This document shows, one piece after another, positions 46,661-56,029 of a stretch of 64,000 nt of DNA. Source of the stretch: Nepenthes gracilis. Lineage: Eukaryota; Streptophyta; Magnoliopsida; Caryophyllales; Nepenthaceae. The position numbers and the translations under genes are program-made. The notes beneath the pieces are model-generated. The model saw only the letters and a list, made by a program, of their open reading frames with translations. It did not search any database and was not told where the DNA came from. Within the stretch, counting starts at the first letter, position 1, and each line of letters starts with the position of its first letter. Location of the stretch: positions 1,770,965-1,834,964 of the forward strand of contig BSYO01000035.1 in NCBI GenBank assembly GCA_033239525.1, given 5' to 3'.

Positions 46661-46915
46661 TCGTAAAACCCTAAGTGCTAAAATAAAGAAAACTCTCAAA
46701 CACACCAACTTTGCAAGTATTAGCTCCTATATATTATTGACTGCATCCTGAACAAAGCATTCTCTTCCCCTCTTCCTTTACTCACTTTTCAATTCCTTCC
46801 AGATTCGGAGTATTTTCGGTGGGATTACATCCGCGCCTGCTGAATTACGTTTTAAAGTGTACGTTAATTGGTCAAACCATCGAGAAGAATCAACTGCTCA
46901 AAATCGGACGCATCG
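46600..46915 (+). mobile_element. 3' LTR remnant of element B
   Basis: cccttccaaagaatagatcgcc (46,605) matches 38,426 in the 5' LTR. aaaccctaagtgct (46,665), gaacaaagcattctcttcccctc (46,751), tattttcggtgggattacatcc (46,810) and the end ggtcaaaccatc...ggacgcatcg match 38,518-38,896. Large parts are missing. The first 60 bases are still mixed with flank sequence. Confidence 0.7.
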
Positions 46916-46920
46916 ATATT

Positions 46921-48420
46921 ATTATTCATTGTGATATGTCCATAGATTCAAATTATCAGACAGTTAAAAGCCACGTGATTTTCCTCGAGTGGATCTGGCT
47001 CATCTATCACCGAATTAATAAAATTAATAAACAAGTTATCAAAGAATGGTAGAAACTCGCTTCCCAATATATATTTCGAAACTCAAATTAGAAATCTTTC
47101 TCAAATAGATAGAAAGATAAAATAAGTAAATAAATGATCGTAGATACATGTAACTTGGGATTGAGTGTTTAAATGTGCTCGACTGGGGAGCGGTTTTAGG
47201 AGATAGATGATAGAGCTCTAATGAATGCGCCTGACGAGGGGATGGCTTTGAAAAAATGAGGATTGGGCTCCATTGAGTAGACCCGACCGGGGAACGTTTT
47301 AGAGAGAAGGAGGATTGGGCTCCGCTAAGTGCACCCGGCCATGGGGTGGCTTAGAGAGATAGAGAATTGGACTCCGTTAAGTGCATCTGACTAAGGAATG
47401 ATTTAGAGAGATAGAGGATTAAGTTCCACTGAATGCACTCGACCAAGAGACGGCTTAGAGAAATGAAAGATTGGGCTTCGTTTAGTGTATCCGACTAAGA
47501 GGTGGCTTAGAGTGATGGAGGATTGGACTCTACTAAGTACTCTCGACTGAGGGGCGGCTTAAAGAGTGAGGATTGGGCTCCACTAGGTGTGCCCGTTAGA
47601 GGGGCAGTTCAAAGAAATTGAGGATTGAGCTCTACTGAGTGTGCCTAACTGAGAGATGGCTTACCAGATGGAGGGAGTTCAGTACTCGTCAAGGAGCAGC
47701 TGGTTGATGAATGCACTCGTAGGTAGATGGCTAACCAGAGGAGAAAAAGCTCCTGGGCACTGATGTTGAGAAGAGGGACGCTTATCAGTCTCCACACTAG
47801 TTATAGACAAAGGGGCTCTCTGCGCCACACTCTATGAATCGCCTTCACTCGTTTGACAACGTGAGAACTCGGGGCTGATGGGAGGCTTGCATAACCATCT
47901 ACCAGAGTGGGAGAATGAGGCTTCACAAGAGACGAAAAGAGAGTGGGCATGCCTTCCGAGTCTTCTCTCTGTACGCTCGTTCTTTCTCATTTTCCTCTCT
48001 TTTCTCCTTCTACTTCTGTCTCACAGGAGCCCCTACATTTTGCCCGTAGGGACGAATGATTATTTATAGTGTTGAAGTTGGTTCAACCTTACTTAGGTGC
48101 CAAAGCTGGTTGCAAGATATTCCTTTCTTTGTTAGGGCGATCATGGAGATCATCGCGTGGCAATTACCTTTTTGAAAAGATTTGTTAAATCATGACTGCC
48201 ACCTTAGAGGTGTACAATCTTGGACATAATATTCTAAAAATATTTGCTGAGTTGCCTAAGACGGTTTTCACAAGCATTGCATCGTTGATAGGTTGGAGCT
48301 TTAGAGCTGGCGTCGTTGAGATGTGCTTGCTGGCCTAGATGGAGCTCCATTGGGTCATCAACCAACTACAATCTGGACTCTGAGTCGGCCCACGATATTG
48401 AACCCATCAGGTTGATTGCT
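46921..48420 (+). repeat. dispersed repeat W, copy 1, with internal minisatellite
   Basis: Unclassified repeat. Starts with ctcgcttcccaatatat and tcaaattagaaatctttct (47,085; repeated at 61,872), followed by a tandem array of about nine 55-65-bp units at about 47,190-47,680. Each unit has attgggctccactgagtg, a gcccgac-like core and ggggcggcttagagagatgg. Then a CT-rich block (47,980-48,020), a cgaatgattatttatagtg block and a long unique tail ending near gagtcggcccacgatattgaaccc (48,381). No protein-coding content. It may be a long LTR or LTR fragment; no termini or target duplication found. Confidence 0.55.
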
Positions 48421-48878
48421 AAATTATTATTTAAATATGTAATTTTTATATTAATATATTATATGAGTGTTTAAAATACTAAATTTTAATATGCTTTATT
48501 TTAATAATATTATTATAATATTTAAAATTAATTAATCGATATATCCAAATTATTTAATCGGTAAACTACTTGATCGGTATATCCTATAATGGGCTAAGCA
48601 ACCAGTGAACCCACATGACGGAAACGGTGGCTCTTACAATTTATTAAAAACTTGAAATTTCGTAACGAATTAAAAGATGATTCATAAAATTTATTATAAC
48701 AATTTTCACAGGTTGTTAATTAGGGAATGTCAAAAAAAAAAAAAAATCAATCAAACAGCTTTACATTGTAAGAAATCCAGAAAGAAAGAGAAGAAGAAAA
48801 GCTAATCATCTGTTTTTGTTAATCTTTGATTTGAATCGGAACCATTTACAGTTGGCCGTCAGATCTCTGGTTGTTTGA
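48421..48878. other. AT-rich 3' flank of the U-box gene
   Basis: No gene. On the minus strand an AATAAA (plus-strand tttatt at 48,690-48,695) lies about 185 nt after the stop codon of the U-box gene and could direct polyadenylation. A poly-A tract (plus strand, 48,732-48,745) and an AG-rich stretch (48,778-48,800) lie in the same 3' region. Confidence 0.4.
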
Positions 48879-50879
48879 TCATGGCAGCAACTCCGTCGCC
48901 ATGGAATTTCCCTCCTCCACATCTCCTTCCAACCCAGCGGCCCATCTATGTAGAATCCTCATCAGCGACGCTGCCTTTCTCTTCGCTCTCGCCGTCCCCG
49001 TCCCCATCAAATCCCATATGATTACTTCGATGGCGGATGTTCTCGCGAGTTCGGCCACCATTTCTGTGCCGCCTCTGCGGCAGATGATAACAAGCGTTGC
49101 CACGGCGCTCTCTCGAGCTCTGCTACCTCCGAATCGTACGATCGTTGCTAGTTTACCAACCACGTGACTTGCGGCAGCAACAGCCGCGACACCGCCCTTC
49201 TTGACCACCACTTCCAAGATCGCCACCGCCTCCTCCGGCAGCTCATCCACCACCTCCTCAACCATGGCCACCACACCTTCCTCGATTAACCTCCCAACGG
49301 TCTCCCTCTCACCGGCGAAAGCCAAGATCGCCACCATAGCGTCCTTTTTGGCCCCTGCTGGCCCCTCCTTAGCGAGATCCAATAAACCCCTAATGACACG
49401 TGTCTTCTTCCCAAGCTTCTTCCGGTAGGAATGCATGCCGGAGAGGCTGAGTATGGTGGCGGCGGCGTTTCCCTTCGCCTCCCAGGTGGCCCCTGATCGC
49501 AGGGCGCCAATAACGCCGCTGAGTGCTCCATCTGTCTCCATTATTCTCTTCTTATTGGCGTCGAGAATCGATAAATTGAGCATCGTCGTAACGGCGTTAA
49601 CCTGCAGAGACGGATCATCGGAGCTCAAATGCGGTACCAGCAACGGGATAGCACCGCCCTCGCCGACATAGGCACGGCTATCGGAATCCATTTTAGCCAT
49701 GATTCGAAGTTCGTAGATGACACCGTTCGCAGTCTCTCCGCTCCGTGAAGAAGCTGCTAATTTGTTAATCAAAAACGATACCGTCATCTTCGTAGCTTCC
49801 AACGCCGTCTTGTTGGAGATAACGCCGTCGACTCCACGGTTAGCCTCTGCGGCGGCGTACGGGATTCTCTGCTCCCGGCACCACATCCCGATCAGATTCT
49901 TCAGAGCCCGGTTGGGGATCAAGTTCGTGTGTGCCAGGGTTTGACCAGATTTGGGACACGTGTTGTGTCCTGATTCGAGCCAAAGGACGATGGAAGACCG
50001 ATCGTACGTCTGTCCGGTTGCCACGACCACGGGATCCGTCATCAAGTCGAGGGTGATCGGGCACCGGAAATCCGCGGGGGTGGCCAACTCCGGCGCCGTT
50101 TCCCGGAATCCTTCGTCGGATGGCGGACTGAACTCCGCTCGAAGAGGACGGCATTTCGCGTATCGGACGAGTCCGATCAGAGAGATAGAATCCGACTTTG
50201 ATTTCTTGTCGGTTTGGCTCTGAACTTCGTCCTCGAGGCATTCAATCTCTTCTTTGCAACTCGCTGAGTCACTCAGTCCGAGTTTGGTGAATATCTCGGC
50301 GAGCCCGGAATGATCCGGAACAATCTCTCTCTCGATCGAGTCGAGCATATTCAGCACTTCTATTCTCAAGCTCACATCGACCGGATCGGTAAGCGCTGTA
50401 TCTTTGCCGCACTGTTTGATGATCAGAGCCTGCAATTCCTCAACTTCGTCGTTCAATTTCAGATCCAGAACCTCAAGCAAGGTCCACAAATCCACAGTCA
50501 ACTCATGGAAATTGTACGCGATCGTTTCGATCTGCATCAACAGCCACAACATGCTTCCCTTCAAACAGTCCTCCATCAGCGTCTTCATCCGCTGCAAAAC
50601 GATGTACATTTCTTCAAAGCAAAGACGCTTAGACGGAAAGAGAGACTCAACCTGGCTTCGAAGAATCTCCTCCAACAGCACCGCGAGGAGTTCGCATTTC
50701 CGGACGACGGAGGCCGAGCTCCGCTTGAGGAATAGCCGGAGCGAGCCGAGGGCGCAGACGTCGAGAGAAAGGGAGTGTAGAGCCTGGAGCAGCCCTATGC
50801 CGGACAACTTCGGGCAGATGAACGACGCCGCCGCCGGCCGCCGCTTCCTCGGCAGGAAAGACTCACGAGACACGGCCAT
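48879..50879 (-). CDS. UND/U-box/ARM-repeat E3 ubiquitin ligase (PUB17/18/19 type)
   Basis: Intact single-exon frame of 666 codons plus TGA. The start is ATG at 50,879; a TTG codon just upstream is in frame but not a plausible start. By family, the U-box recruits a ubiquitin-loaded E2 and the ARM repeats bind the substrate. Relatives in Arabidopsis (PUB17, PUB18, PUB19) act in the nucleus or cytosol in cell death, ABA and drought signalling. Seen here: an N-terminal helical UND region (about residues 20-250, ending SISLIGLVRYAKC); a U-box at about 266-339 with PADFRCPITLDLMTDPVVVA, TYDRSSIVLWL, CPKSGQ and NRALKNLIGMWC; then about six ARM-like helical repeats from about 360 to 645 (GGAIPLLVPHLSSDDPSLQV, NAVTTMLNLSI, EAKGNAAATILSLSG). 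Length is near the usual 660-730 residues. No signal peptide or membrane segment. GC-rich compared with its surroundings, as expected for an intronless PUB gene. Whether PUB17 or PUB18/19 is closest cannot be decided by eye. Confidence 0.96.
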   Translation of the reverse strand: MAVSRESFLPRKRRPAAASFICPKLSGIGLLQALHSLSLDVCALGSLRLFLKRSSASVVRKCELLAVLLEEILRSQVESLFPSKRLCFEEMYIVLQRMKTLMEDCLKGSMLWLLMQIETIAYNFHELTVDLWTLLEVLDLKLNDEVEELQALIIKQCGKDTALTDPVDVSLRIEVLNMLDSIEREIVPDHSGLAEIFTKLGLSDSASCKEEIECLEDEVQSQTDKKSKSDSISLIGLVRYAKCRPLRAEFSPPSDEGFRETAPELATPADFRCPITLDLMTDPVVVATGQTYDRSSIVLWLESGHNTCPKSGQTLAHTNLIPNRALKNLIGMWCREQRIPYAAAEANRGVDGVISNKTALEATKMTVSFLINKLAASSRSGETANGVIYELRIMAKMDSDSRAYVGEGGAIPLLVPHLSSDDPSLQVNAVTTMLNLSILDANKKRIMETDGALSGVIGALRSGATWEAKGNAAATILSLSGMHSYRKKLGKKTRVIRGLLDLAKEGPAGAKKDAMVAILAFAGERETVGRLIEEGVVAMVEEVVDELPEEAVAILEVVVKKGGVAAVAAASHVVGKLATIVRFGGSRARESAVATLVIICRRGGTEMVAELARTSAIEVIIWDLMGTGTARAKRKAASLMRILHRWAAGLEGDVEEGNSMATELLP

Positions 50880-51014
50880 CAAAGTGCCTGCGTTTGGCTG
50901 CCTTGAAATCAGAAATCAAATGAGAACAAGAAAATCAATTTCAAGAAACAGAAAGTGTTTTTGTTGTTTGCAGAAGCAAATTGGCAAAATGAATCGCATA
51001 CGACGGAGAGTTTA

Positions 51015-51022
51015 TTTATATA
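51015..51022 (-). promoter_or_regulatory. TATA box of U-box gene
   Basis: On the minus strand TATATAAA lies about 136-143 nt upstream of the ATG, which would place the transcription start near 50,985 and leave a 5' leader of about 100 nt. No upstream ATG competes clearly. An ACGT core (cgtcacgtt, about 51,192-51,200) lies a further 170 nt upstream and could be a bZIP/ABA-type site, but a single core is weak evidence. Confidence 0.5.
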
Positions 51023-51059
51023 TTTATTTGTATTTAATTTATAAATTGATTTATTTAAT

Positions 51060-51640
51060 TAAATAATTATTTTTTTATTTATTTGGAAAGTCGCATAAGC
51101 AAACTTCGTCGGGCATTTGTAATTTGCTTCGTCGTGGAATAAGCAATCTGGTAAGGAGCAGATGACGGCTGGGATTGTCAGCTTGTAACTTCGTCACGTT
51201 TAAAATAAACGTATACGGATGACATTATAATTGTTGAGTCGTATTAGTTCGGATTTGAAGATTTTACTTTCCTTTAAAAAATAATAATATTCTATTTTTT
51301 TATATGAACTATTACACTAAAAAAATTTAATATTAAAATTTAAATATTAAATAATATACTAAAAATACTTAATTTTATTATTTTTTTGAATATTAGATTC
51401 AATATTAAATAAGTATTAATATTATAAAAAATTAAAACAATAAAGCTAGCTTTAATTTTTTTATTTTTGTATCTTAACTGTCAGATTTTGATCCAATAAG
51501 AAGTAGAATACCAAGACTCCCATTCGCTAATGAGAGGTTATAAATTGTAGGGCTATATATATAGTTATTTTCCCCCGTTTCTAAATGTACTTGACATTAG
51601 TATTCTTTAAAGAAGAATTTTTCTTTATCTTCCTAATACG
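51060..51640. other. intergenic AT-rich sequence upstream of U-box gene
   Basis: No coding sequence and no clear transposon coding motif. Very AT-rich at 51,270-51,470 with taatattaaa-type stretches. The promoter of the U-box gene is expected in its left part. Confidence 0.5.
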
Positions 51641-52620
51641 TTCCTGGGTTCGGATTATCTAACGGGTTAGAGTGTTATTTGATCTTCATCTGGCGAGTTG
51701 AATTGAAGTCGATCTGATCCCCGTAACTTCAAACCTGAAACATACACAATACAACTAAAAATAAGAGGTTAGAGGATTAACGAAATTTGCTCTCGGATTT
51801 ATCCTCCAATACTCAAATCAGTAATCATTTTATGTTAAAAGAAAAATAGGAAGAGAAAGAAAGTATGCACGGATGCAAGTGCATAGGGATGGAGTGTGGG
51901 ATGCGCCTAACTGTGGGGCGGTTTAGAAATACGTTTGGCCATTGAGTGACTTACAATATGCAGGATTGAACTCTGAGGGTATACCCGACTAGGAGCGCTT
52001 ATGAGATGGATGACAGGCCTCTTAAGATGGACTCCTGAATAAATAATAGGTCTCTTGGATGGATGGTAGGTTTCCTAGATGAAAGGCATGGCACTTATAT
52101 GGAGGGCATAGTGTTTGGATGAAGTCTCTAGTGTCTTTTTTCTCTTCCCTCCCTTCCTATTGTAATAAAGAAATATTTAAAGTATTGGCAGGCAGTTCGA
52201 CCTTCCCTGGTAATAACCGTCCGTTGAGCTAGATGGATAAGGACATTAGTGGTTTCCTTCCTTCTTGATAATTCACGTAGAGGCGATTGCATGTGATTCA
52301 TACGGAATGAGAACCATGATAACCGCTTCACATTTTGGGATTGGTCGTGTGAACGCAGGCAAATATTATTGGAATATTTGTTAGACTATTTTGACCGATT
52401 ATAATAAGTTTCTTTAGTGTACGGAAAGATAATCATGACTCGTCCTGATTGGGCCAATGAGGTTATTTTGATTGATTTGACCGGTTGAGATGTTATTTGG
52501 ATCTTGAACCTATCCTTTCTACTTGTGGGCCATCTTTCTTGGCTCGACAGACCAAATCCATCACTTCCTTTTTTGTATTTATATTGCGAATATTATGAAT
52601 GATTTTCTTGTATAATCAAA
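51640..52620 (+). repeat. dispersed repeat W, copy 2
   Basis: Shares with the 61,700-62,160 copy gagttgaattgaagtcgatct (51,695; compare 61,748), acacaatacaactaaaaataagagg (51,744; compare 61,801), and atttatcctcca (51,798; compare 61,855). The minisatellite is reduced to a few units (gcgcctaactgtggggcggttta, 51,903 onward) and is followed by the CT-rich block and tail. Same orientation as copy 1, so the two direct copies bracket the U-box gene. Confidence 0.5.
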
Positions 52621-53389
52621 AACCGAAAGTAAAAAAAATAATAAATTTTCTAATAATAATAAAAACATATATCTTTAAATTGTATAAAATAAATGGATTG
52701 CAATAACAATGAAACTTGCCAAACAAATCAGCAACTGAATTTTACAGTCTACAATAAAACTTAAGTCAACAACTACGGGCTACAAATTGTATTAAAATTG
52801 GTGAGATTATGCTAATAAAATAGTAAAATTAAAATAGTATAAATAAAATTTTAATTTTTCCTTCTCATTTTACTATAAAATTAAAGTAAATAAATAAAAT
52901 AGTAAAATAATTCGGTTAATTAAGAAAATAATAAATTATTATTAAGAGAATGTGAATCAGATCTCAATACCTGAGATACGTCCGATGCAAGCCTGAGCTC
53001 GTTTTACAGTGTGGGTGAGTCCAATGAGAGCATAAGGTCGCACTAGAGCGCGTCCAGATGATAATTGATTCTGATAGTGGGTTCGATTTGGTAGATCTGG
53101 ACCTTCTTGAAGCCAACCTGACCAAACCGAATTTTCATAATGTCGTACCTGACCTAATCGAATTTGTATCGTATTGTTGTGTTCATTTTATTATCCGGAT
53201 CTAATGTTTATGTTTTCTGGCCCCCCCACTTATAATTATGTTTTTTTATTGGATGACAACAATGCCAGTAGAGTTGATGAACTGTCCCGCTCCCAATCCA
53301 CTTTCCGTTTTGAAAATAAGCCACCGAATTGGAAATTGTCAAATAATCAACCCAAAAATAGAACTTGTTCTGTCTTCTTAAATTTAATA
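52621..53389. other. AT-rich intergenic sequence, no gene
   Basis: A low-complexity taaaat-rich part (52,830-52,940), then a mixed part with opposing short ORFs at 53,174-53,438. Neither ORF shows a known family. Confidence 0.45.
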
Positions 53390-54218
53390 TTACATTAATA
53401 TTATATGGGACATGATTGAAGATTAGTATATCACACAATATTTTTCAAAATAGATAATATAGTGAGCATGTATGAGTCTGATTTTAAACTCAATAATTGT
53501 ATCATCTGTAAAAATCTATGCCGGGAATCCCAGTAAGCAGTATAACTACTTTGCAGTGAATATTATTATGTCATAGATAATACTGTATAGGACAGAATTG
53601 AAGATCAATATGTTACATATTTTTTTTCAAAACAGATAATACATTGAGTATGTACGAGCTTGATTTTAAAACTTAGTAATTATACCATCCGTAAAAATCC
53701 ATACTCGCACTCCCAATAAATAGTATGCCTAACTCTTCACCGTAAAATATTATTATGTCACAAATAATATTATATCGGACAGATTAAAGATCAATACGTC
53801 ACACATTTGTTTCAAAACATATAATACATCGAGCATGTATGTATGATTTTGAATTTCAATAACAGTACTATTTGTGAAAATCTATACCAAAGACTCCCAA
53901 TGTCCGCATGGCTACCTCTTCACTGTGAAAATTATTATGTCACGAGATAATATTATATGTGACAAGATTAAAAATCAATATGTTACACTTTTTTTTTCCA
54001 AAATGAGGATAATACATTGAATATGTATAAGTCTCGATTCTAAAACTCAATAATTATACTACTTGTAAAAATACATACTGGCACTCAAGTAAAGTAGTAT
54101 GATTACTCTTCATTGTGAATATTATTATGTCACAGATGATATTATATGTGACAGGATTGAAAATCAACATGTCACATGTTTCTTTTTTTCAAAATAGATA
54201 ATACACCGAGTATGTAAA
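53390..54218 (+). repeat. ~185-bp satellite, block 1 (about 4.5 units)
   Basis: Units repeat the order aatattattatgtcac, ataatattatat-ggac, gatcaatatgtcacac, a poly-T run with caaaatagataatacat, gagtatgtacgagt, tgattttaaaactcaataatt, ataccatccgtaaaaat, ccatactggcactcccaata and gtatgactacctcttcac. attattatgtcac landmarks fall near 53,560, 53,745, 53,930 and 54,118, giving the period. The block ends inside a unit at gagtatgtaaa, where LTR Y begins. Short ORFs inside are repeat translations. Confidence 0.85.
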
Positions 54219-55208
54219 TGTAATATTCCGGATCCTATTTAGATTATTTTAATATTAATCATAATTTTGGATATTTCGAATGTGAAAAAAATAAATTAAA
54301 ATATTACAAAAATTTTGAGGAACGATCGAGATTTTAGAGTGGTGCCCGAAGCGGGCCCGTAATGTTATCCGGAATCTGATTTGGATTTTAGAATAAAAGA
54401 AAAAGAAAAATATAAAATATAATAGTAATATAAAATATATAATAATAACAATAATAATAATAGTAAAGAAAACAAGAGGGAGTCGGGGAGAGAGAGTGAG
54501 GGGTAGTGGAAGGCGGCGATCACGGTGGCTCGTGGGTGAGGCCGCGCGGTCGTGGATCGAGGCGACGGTGGCACGTGCAGGAGAGCGAAGCAATGTGGCA
54601 ACAAGAGCAGGCGCACGCAGGCGCGGGAGAGAGAAGCCACCGCGATAGAGGTCGGCGGCTAGGCGGGGAGAGGTTGAAGCACTTGGGCCGATGGTCACCG
54701 GATGGCCGGCAACGGCTGTTCGAGGTCGGGCAGAGTGGGTGCTGGCCTTGATGCGCGAAGTGTCAGGGGAGAAGCCGCACGGGGAGAGAGGGAGGTTGCG
54801 ATGGGGAGATAAAGGTGGTGATATCGGGAAGGCTGACAACGGCCCGTGAGGTGGCGCAGGCAGCGGGGCGCATTAGGTTGCGCGTAGAGGGAGAGAGGAA
54901 GGGCACTTGCTTTGGCCTAGAAAGAGAAAGGCCTAAATTGAGTATTTCGGATATCCTTTCTTCAAATCTATAGAGTATAGTCGTCACAGTATCATCTAAC
55001 CCTATTATTGGTTCGATTTAATTTCAGTGTATTTTAACTAATCTAAGGAGATTTACTAACATGCATGTACTTTTATATAACCCCTGATTGTGTGGTATAT
55101 GCAACGTATGTATGTTTCTTTGGCAGTCGTGCGTGGTTTATATTGGTATTTATAACTTGGAGGATTTCGGATGGAGCCGAGTATATATATATTTGTGTGT
55201 CAGAGTAT
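54219..55208 (+). mobile_element. LTR Y, 3'-truncated copy inside satellite
   Basis: Starts TGTAATATTCCGGATCC after gagtatgtaaa, exactly as the full copy at 56,030. Follows it through the ccgaagcgggcccgtaatg block (54,344), the (aat)n run and GC-rich block, to tatatatatatttgtgt (55,182). At about 55,208 it breaks off into satellite sequence (tatcggacaggattaaag). Frames in the GC-rich block (up to 194 codons) are low-complexity and mirror those in the other copies. Confidence 0.85.
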
Positions 55209-56029
55209 ATTGTATCGGACAGGATTAAAGATCAATACGTCACACATTTGTTTCAAAACATATAATACATCGAATGCAATGTGATGATTTTGAATTCCAA
55301 TAATGGTACTATTTGTGAAAATCTATACTAAAGACTCCCATAAGCAAGATGGCTACCTCTTCACTGTGAAAAATTATTATGTCACGTATAATATTATATG
55401 TGACAAGATTAAAAATCAATATGTTACACTTTTTTTTTTCAAAATAGATAATACATTGAATATGTACGAGCTTGATTTTAAAACTTAATAATTATACCAT
55501 CCGTAAAAATCCATACTGGCACTCCCAATAAATAGTATGCCTAACTCTTCACTGCAAATATTATTATGTCACAAATAATATTATATCAGACAGGATTAAA
55601 GATCAATACGTCACACATTTGTTTCAAAACATATAATACATCGAGCATGTACAGTATGATTTTGAATTCCAATAATGGTACTATTTGTGAAAATCTATAC
55701 CAGCACTCCCAATAAGCAGTATGGCTACCTCTTCACTGTGAAAATTATTATGTCACAGATAATATTATATGTGACAAGATTAAAAATCAATATGTTACAC
55801 TTTTTTTTTTCCAAAACAGATAATACATTGAATATGTATAAGTCTGATTCTAAAACTCAATAATTATACTACTTGTAAAAATACATACTGGCACTCTCGG
55901 TAAGTAGTATGATTACCTCTTCATTGTGAATATTATTATGTCACAGATAATATTATATGTGATAGGATTGAAAATCAACATGTCACGTGTTTCTTTTTTT
56001 CAAAATAGATAATACATCGAGTATGTAAA
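55209..56029 (+). repeat. ~185-bp satellite, block 2
   Basis: About 4.5 units. The last ~460 bases match block 1 unit for unit (for example caatatgttacactttttt at 53,975 and 55,786; taattatactacttgtaaaaat at 54,051 and 55,862) up to the identical gagtatgtaaa junction with LTR Y. The same variants occur in the same order, so block 2 plus its LTR start is a duplicate of block 1 plus its LTR start. Confidence 0.85.

Larger units (their letters stand above)
37757..46915 (+). mobile_element. Tat-type Ty3/gypsy retrotransposon B, TSD ATATT
   Basis: 5' LTR 37,757-38,896, primer-binding site, gag, protease and RT in normal order up to about 42,200; then interleaved sequence; then the end of a 3' LTR (about 46,600-46,915, ending ggacgcatcg). 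ATATT precedes the element (37,752-37,756) and follows it (46,916-46,920). Same family as element A, but it retains the protease region that A lacks. The 3' half cannot be read as one element (see 42,220-46,660). Confidence 0.75.

Noticed and set aside
50404..51066. 220-codon plus-strand ORF over the start of the U-box gene
   Set aside because: Antisense shadow of the U-box coding sequence. No family motifs, no promoter features on that strand, and it runs on into the gene's own 5' region.
53390..54218. Possible CRISPR-like direct repeats
   Set aside because: Units are about 185 bp, contiguous and without spacers, in a eukaryotic genome: an ordinary satellite.
55752..55775. TAATATTA core resembling a geminivirus origin nonanucleotide
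   Set aside because: The ninth base is not C, there is no GC-rich stem with a loop, no iterons and no Rep-like frame anywhere in the window. The motif is simply the centre of the satellite palindrome.
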